From: JAUZOB01 sp963692465
GTDB lineage: Bacteria > Bacteroidota > Bacteroidia > Bacteroidales > Prolixibacteraceae
Assembly: GCA_963692465.1 (NCBI GenBank)
Contig: OY829943.1
Location: 1,178,001-1,242,000 of the forward strand
Direction: 5' to 3'
DNA: 64,000 bases
Shown here: one piece after another, positions 62,141 to 64,000 of the stretch
Numbering within the stretch: the stretch's first letter is position 1
Layout: each line of letters starts with the position of its first letter
Notes under the pieces: generated by a model
Told to the model about the DNA's origin: nothing
Databases searched by the model: none
What the model saw: the letters and a program-made list of their open reading frames with translations, nothing else
Program-made: the position numbers and the translations under genes

Positions 62141-63448
62141 CTATTCGATTCGTTGAATATCCGCACCAATCGCATTTAATCGCAGATCAATACGTTCATA
62201 GCCCCGATCAATTTGTTCTATATTTTCAATCCGACTTGTCCCATCAGCCGAAAGAGCTGCAATTAGCAAAGCCACTCCGGCTCGTATATCAGGAGAGGTC
62301 ATGGTCGTTGCCTTCAGATTCTGTCGCCAGTCCTGTCCGATAACCGTTGCCCGGTGAGGATCGCACAAAATAATCTGAGCTCCCATATCAATAAGTTTAT
62401 CGACAAAGAACAACCGACTCTCAAACATTTTCTGATGAATCAGAACACTGCCTTTCGCCTGCGTGGCAATAACCAAAAAGACACTTAACAAATCAGGTGT
62501 CAATCCGGGCCATGGAGCATCGGCAATGGTCATGATCGAACCGTCAATGAAGGTCTCTATTTCATAATGGTCCTGTCCCGGGATATAAATATCGTCGTTC
62601 CGTCGTTCCAGTTGAATTCCCAACCGTTTAAAAGAAGCCGGGATAATTCCCAACTGATCAAATGCAACGTCTTTAATGGTAATATTTCTTCCGGTCATCG
62701 CAGCCAGTCCGATGAAACTTCCGACTTCGATCATATCAGGCAAAACCCGATGGGTGGTTCCATGCAATGAAGCGGTTCCCTCAATGGTCAGTAAGTTAGA
62801 TCCTACGCCACTAATGTTAGCTCCCATGGCATTCAACATCCGGCACAACTGTTGAACATATGGTTCACAGGCCGCATTATAAATGGTTGTAGTTCCCGAG
62901 GCCAACACAGCCGCCATGATAATATTAGCCGTACCGGTCACAGACGCCTCATCCAGGAGCATATAAGCTCCATGCAGGCGTGGAGCGGCAACCCGGTAAA
63001 AATTATTTTTATAATCAAATTCGAAGGTGGCACCCAGACTCTGGAATCCCATAAAATGGGTATCAAGTCGGCGACGGCCTATCCGATCACCTCCGGGCTG
63101 GGGAATATACCCAACACCGTAACGGGCCAGAAGGGGCCCGATAATCATGATAGACCCTCTCAGTTTACTTGCCTGACGGGCAAACTTTTCCGTCTTCATA
63201 TAGTCCAGATCCAGATTATAGGCTTTAAAGCTATACGTATCCGAACTTATATGATGGACTTCAACCCCGAGATCTGAAACGATCTCAATTAGTTTATTAA
63301 CATCGCTTATATTGGGGACATTGCTAATGACAACTTCCTGATCAGTGAGCAAAACACCGCATATTACCTGCAATGCTTCATTCTTAGCACCTTGCGGGTA
63401 TAAATTGCCACTTAGTTTTTGTCCTCCTGTAATACAAAAACTAGCCAT
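62141..63448 (-). CDS. murA: UDP-N-acetylglucosamine 1-carboxyvinyltransferase
   Basis: 435 residues. First committed step of peptidoglycan synthesis: transfer of enolpyruvate from PEP to UDP-GlcNAc. N-terminal GNLYPQGAKNEALQVI with Lys 22 and Asn 23. The active-site loop is QPGGDRIGRRRLDTHF, where Asp 121 stands in place of the Cys (Cys 115 of E. coli) that fosfomycin alkylates. The enzyme should still work, as in other bacteria with Asp here, but be insensitive to fosfomycin. 23 bp after the DUF4290 gene on the same strand. Confidence 0.97.
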   Translation of the reverse strand: MASFCITGGQKLSGNLYPQGAKNEALQVICGVLLTDQEVVISNVPNISDVNKLIEIVSDLGVEVHHISSDTYSFKAYNLDLDYMKTEKFARQASKLRGSIMIIGPLLARYGVGYIPQPGGDRIGRRRLDTHFMGFQSLGATFEFDYKNNFYRVAAPRLHGAYMLLDEASVTGTANIIMAAVLASGTTTIYNAACEPYVQQLCRMLNAMGANISGVGSNLLTIEGTASLHGTTHRVLPDMIEVGSFIGLAAMTGRNITIKDVAFDQLGIIPASFKRLGIQLERRNDDIYIPGQDHYEIETFIDGSIMTIADAPWPGLTPDLLSVFLVIATQAKGSVLIHQKMFESRLFFVDKLIDMGAQIILCDPHRATVIGQDWRQNLKATTMTSPDIRAGVALLIAALSADGTSRIENIEQIDRGYERIDLRLNAIGADIQRIE

Positions 63449-63471
63449 AACACCTAATAAATATATTTGTC

Positions 63472-64000
63472 CTAACGGGGGCTCTGTCTTTTATTCTGCA
63501 AATTCTTCTTCTTAGCCGGGGTATTGGTCGTCCGATAAGACACCTCACGAACCTCAACCAGCTTAGAAGCCGGATCCAGTTTGATTTTGCCTTCGGACAT
63601 GTGGTCTAAGTCGTCAATAATTTTCTCATCTGGGACAGAATCCCGGTTCCAGGCTACATAGCATTTCTTCATGTGATTCGCTATAAGTCTGGTAAGATGC
63701 TCCCGTTCCGGACCTTCTTCATAATTTGCTGCCTTTTCAATAAGCTCTTCCATTAGTTTCCCATAATGAAGATAATGAATATGATTCACACTGTACGGAA
63801 CCCTATTCGGCTTAGAATGCAACAAAGATGGGGAGGGCGGATCAAAAGGATAATCAATATCCAGTTTAAATTCAGTCATGATTGCCAGATGATCCCATAA
63901 CTTATGTTTAAAATCATTGACATCACGCAGATAGGGATACATGTTTCCCATGATATCAATCAGGGTGCGTGCAGCAAGATTTCGCTGTGTTCGGTCCTCA
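63472..64000 (-). CDS. DUF4290 domain protein (5' end beyond the window)
   Basis: At least 176 codons visible. The frame stays open from an internal ATG at 63951 to the window edge (EDRTQRNLAARTLIDI precedes MGNMYPYLRDVNDFKHKLWD), so the true start lies outside. The conserved block YLRDVNDFKHKLWDHLAIM and the NHIHYLHYGKLMEELIEKA segment are those of DUF4290, found next to murA in many Bacteroidota. The function is unknown; conserved linkage hints at cell-envelope synthesis. The Lys/Arg-rich C-terminal tail (AKKKNLQNKRQSPR) is disordered-looking. Confidence 0.92.
   Translation of the reverse strand, partial: EDRTQRNLAARTLIDIMGNMYPYLRDVNDFKHKLWDHLAIMTEFKLDIDYPFDPPSPSLLHSKPNRVPYSVNHIHYLHYGKLMEELIEKAANYEEGPEREHLTRLIANHMKKCYVAWNRDSVPDEKIIDDLDHMSEGKIKLDPASKLVEVREVSYRTTNTPAKKKNLQNKRQSPR

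Noticed and set aside
1..64000. tRNA genes, rRNA genes or CRISPR arrays
   Set aside because: I looked for cloverleaf-type GGTTCGAAT arms and regularly spaced repeats and found none that hold up; the only tandem repeat is the 11-bp cluster at 53.0 kb.

Overview
The window comes from a chromosome of a Bacteroidota bacterium, most likely order Bacteroidales. The evidence is two SusC/SusD pairs, an ECF sigma/FecR pair with a Bacteroidota-type layout, DUF4290 beside murA, the sce7725/sce7726 families, and repeated TAnnTTTG -7 promoter boxes with no strong Shine-Dalgarno sites. Genus cannot be set from the sequence alone. No rRNA, tRNA or CRISPR array was seen.

Layout. 1-5.6 kb: recJ (runs off the left edge) opposite a lysS-gpsA-pgi run ending in a strong terminator. 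5.7-19.5 kb: ECF sigma factor, FecR-type anti-sigma factor, SusC(STN)-SusD, SusC-SusD and a lipoprotein, a trans-envelope nutrient uptake locus with no linked degradative enzyme. 19.6-29.6 kb (minus): one long amino-acid operon, trpL-trpEGDCFBA, a TlpA-like thioredoxin, then hisH-hisA-hisF-hisIE. 29.7-31.5 kb (minus): a three-gene cassette of a DUF1653 protein, a PD-(D/E)XK-like (DUF4297/Cap4-like) protein and a degenerate uracil-phosphoribosyltransferase-like protein. 31.6-42.3 kb: carbohydrate genes, namely a GH95-like enzyme, a truncated TonB-dependent receptor, an AraC-type regulator with a ribulokinase, and a divergent operon of PIG-L deacetylase, NagB-like isomerase, PfkB kinase and MtlD-like dehydrogenase. 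42.6-49.7 kb: accessory genes, namely a DUF4143 ATPase, the sce7726-sce7725-RES cassette, a lipoprotein, an ISL3 transposase remnant and a retropepsin-like protein. 50-52.8 kb: GH3 beta-glycosidase with a PA14 insert. 53-59 kb (minus): acyltransferase, hisB, hisC, hisD, hisG and a his leader. 59-64 kb: grpE-dnaJ, a secreted DUF protein, murA, and DUF4290 (runs off the right edge).

How it fits together. The histidine pathway is split. hisGDCB sits behind its own attenuator, whose leader peptide has five His codons in six positions. hisHAF-IE is attached to the 3' end of the trp operon, whose leader peptide has three consecutive Trp codons followed by a terminator hairpin. Neither leader peptide is long enough to show in ordinary gene calling; both were found by reading the DNA upstream of trpE and hisG.

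The two best candidates for undescribed or little-described systems are the nuclease-like/PRTase-like cassette at 29.7-31.5 kb and the sce7726-sce7725-RES cassette at 44.3-47.2 kb. A decayed copy of the promoter and first codons of the sce7726 gene lies at 34.86-34.95 kb, fused to the truncated receptor. That suggests the intervening 12 kb has been rearranged.
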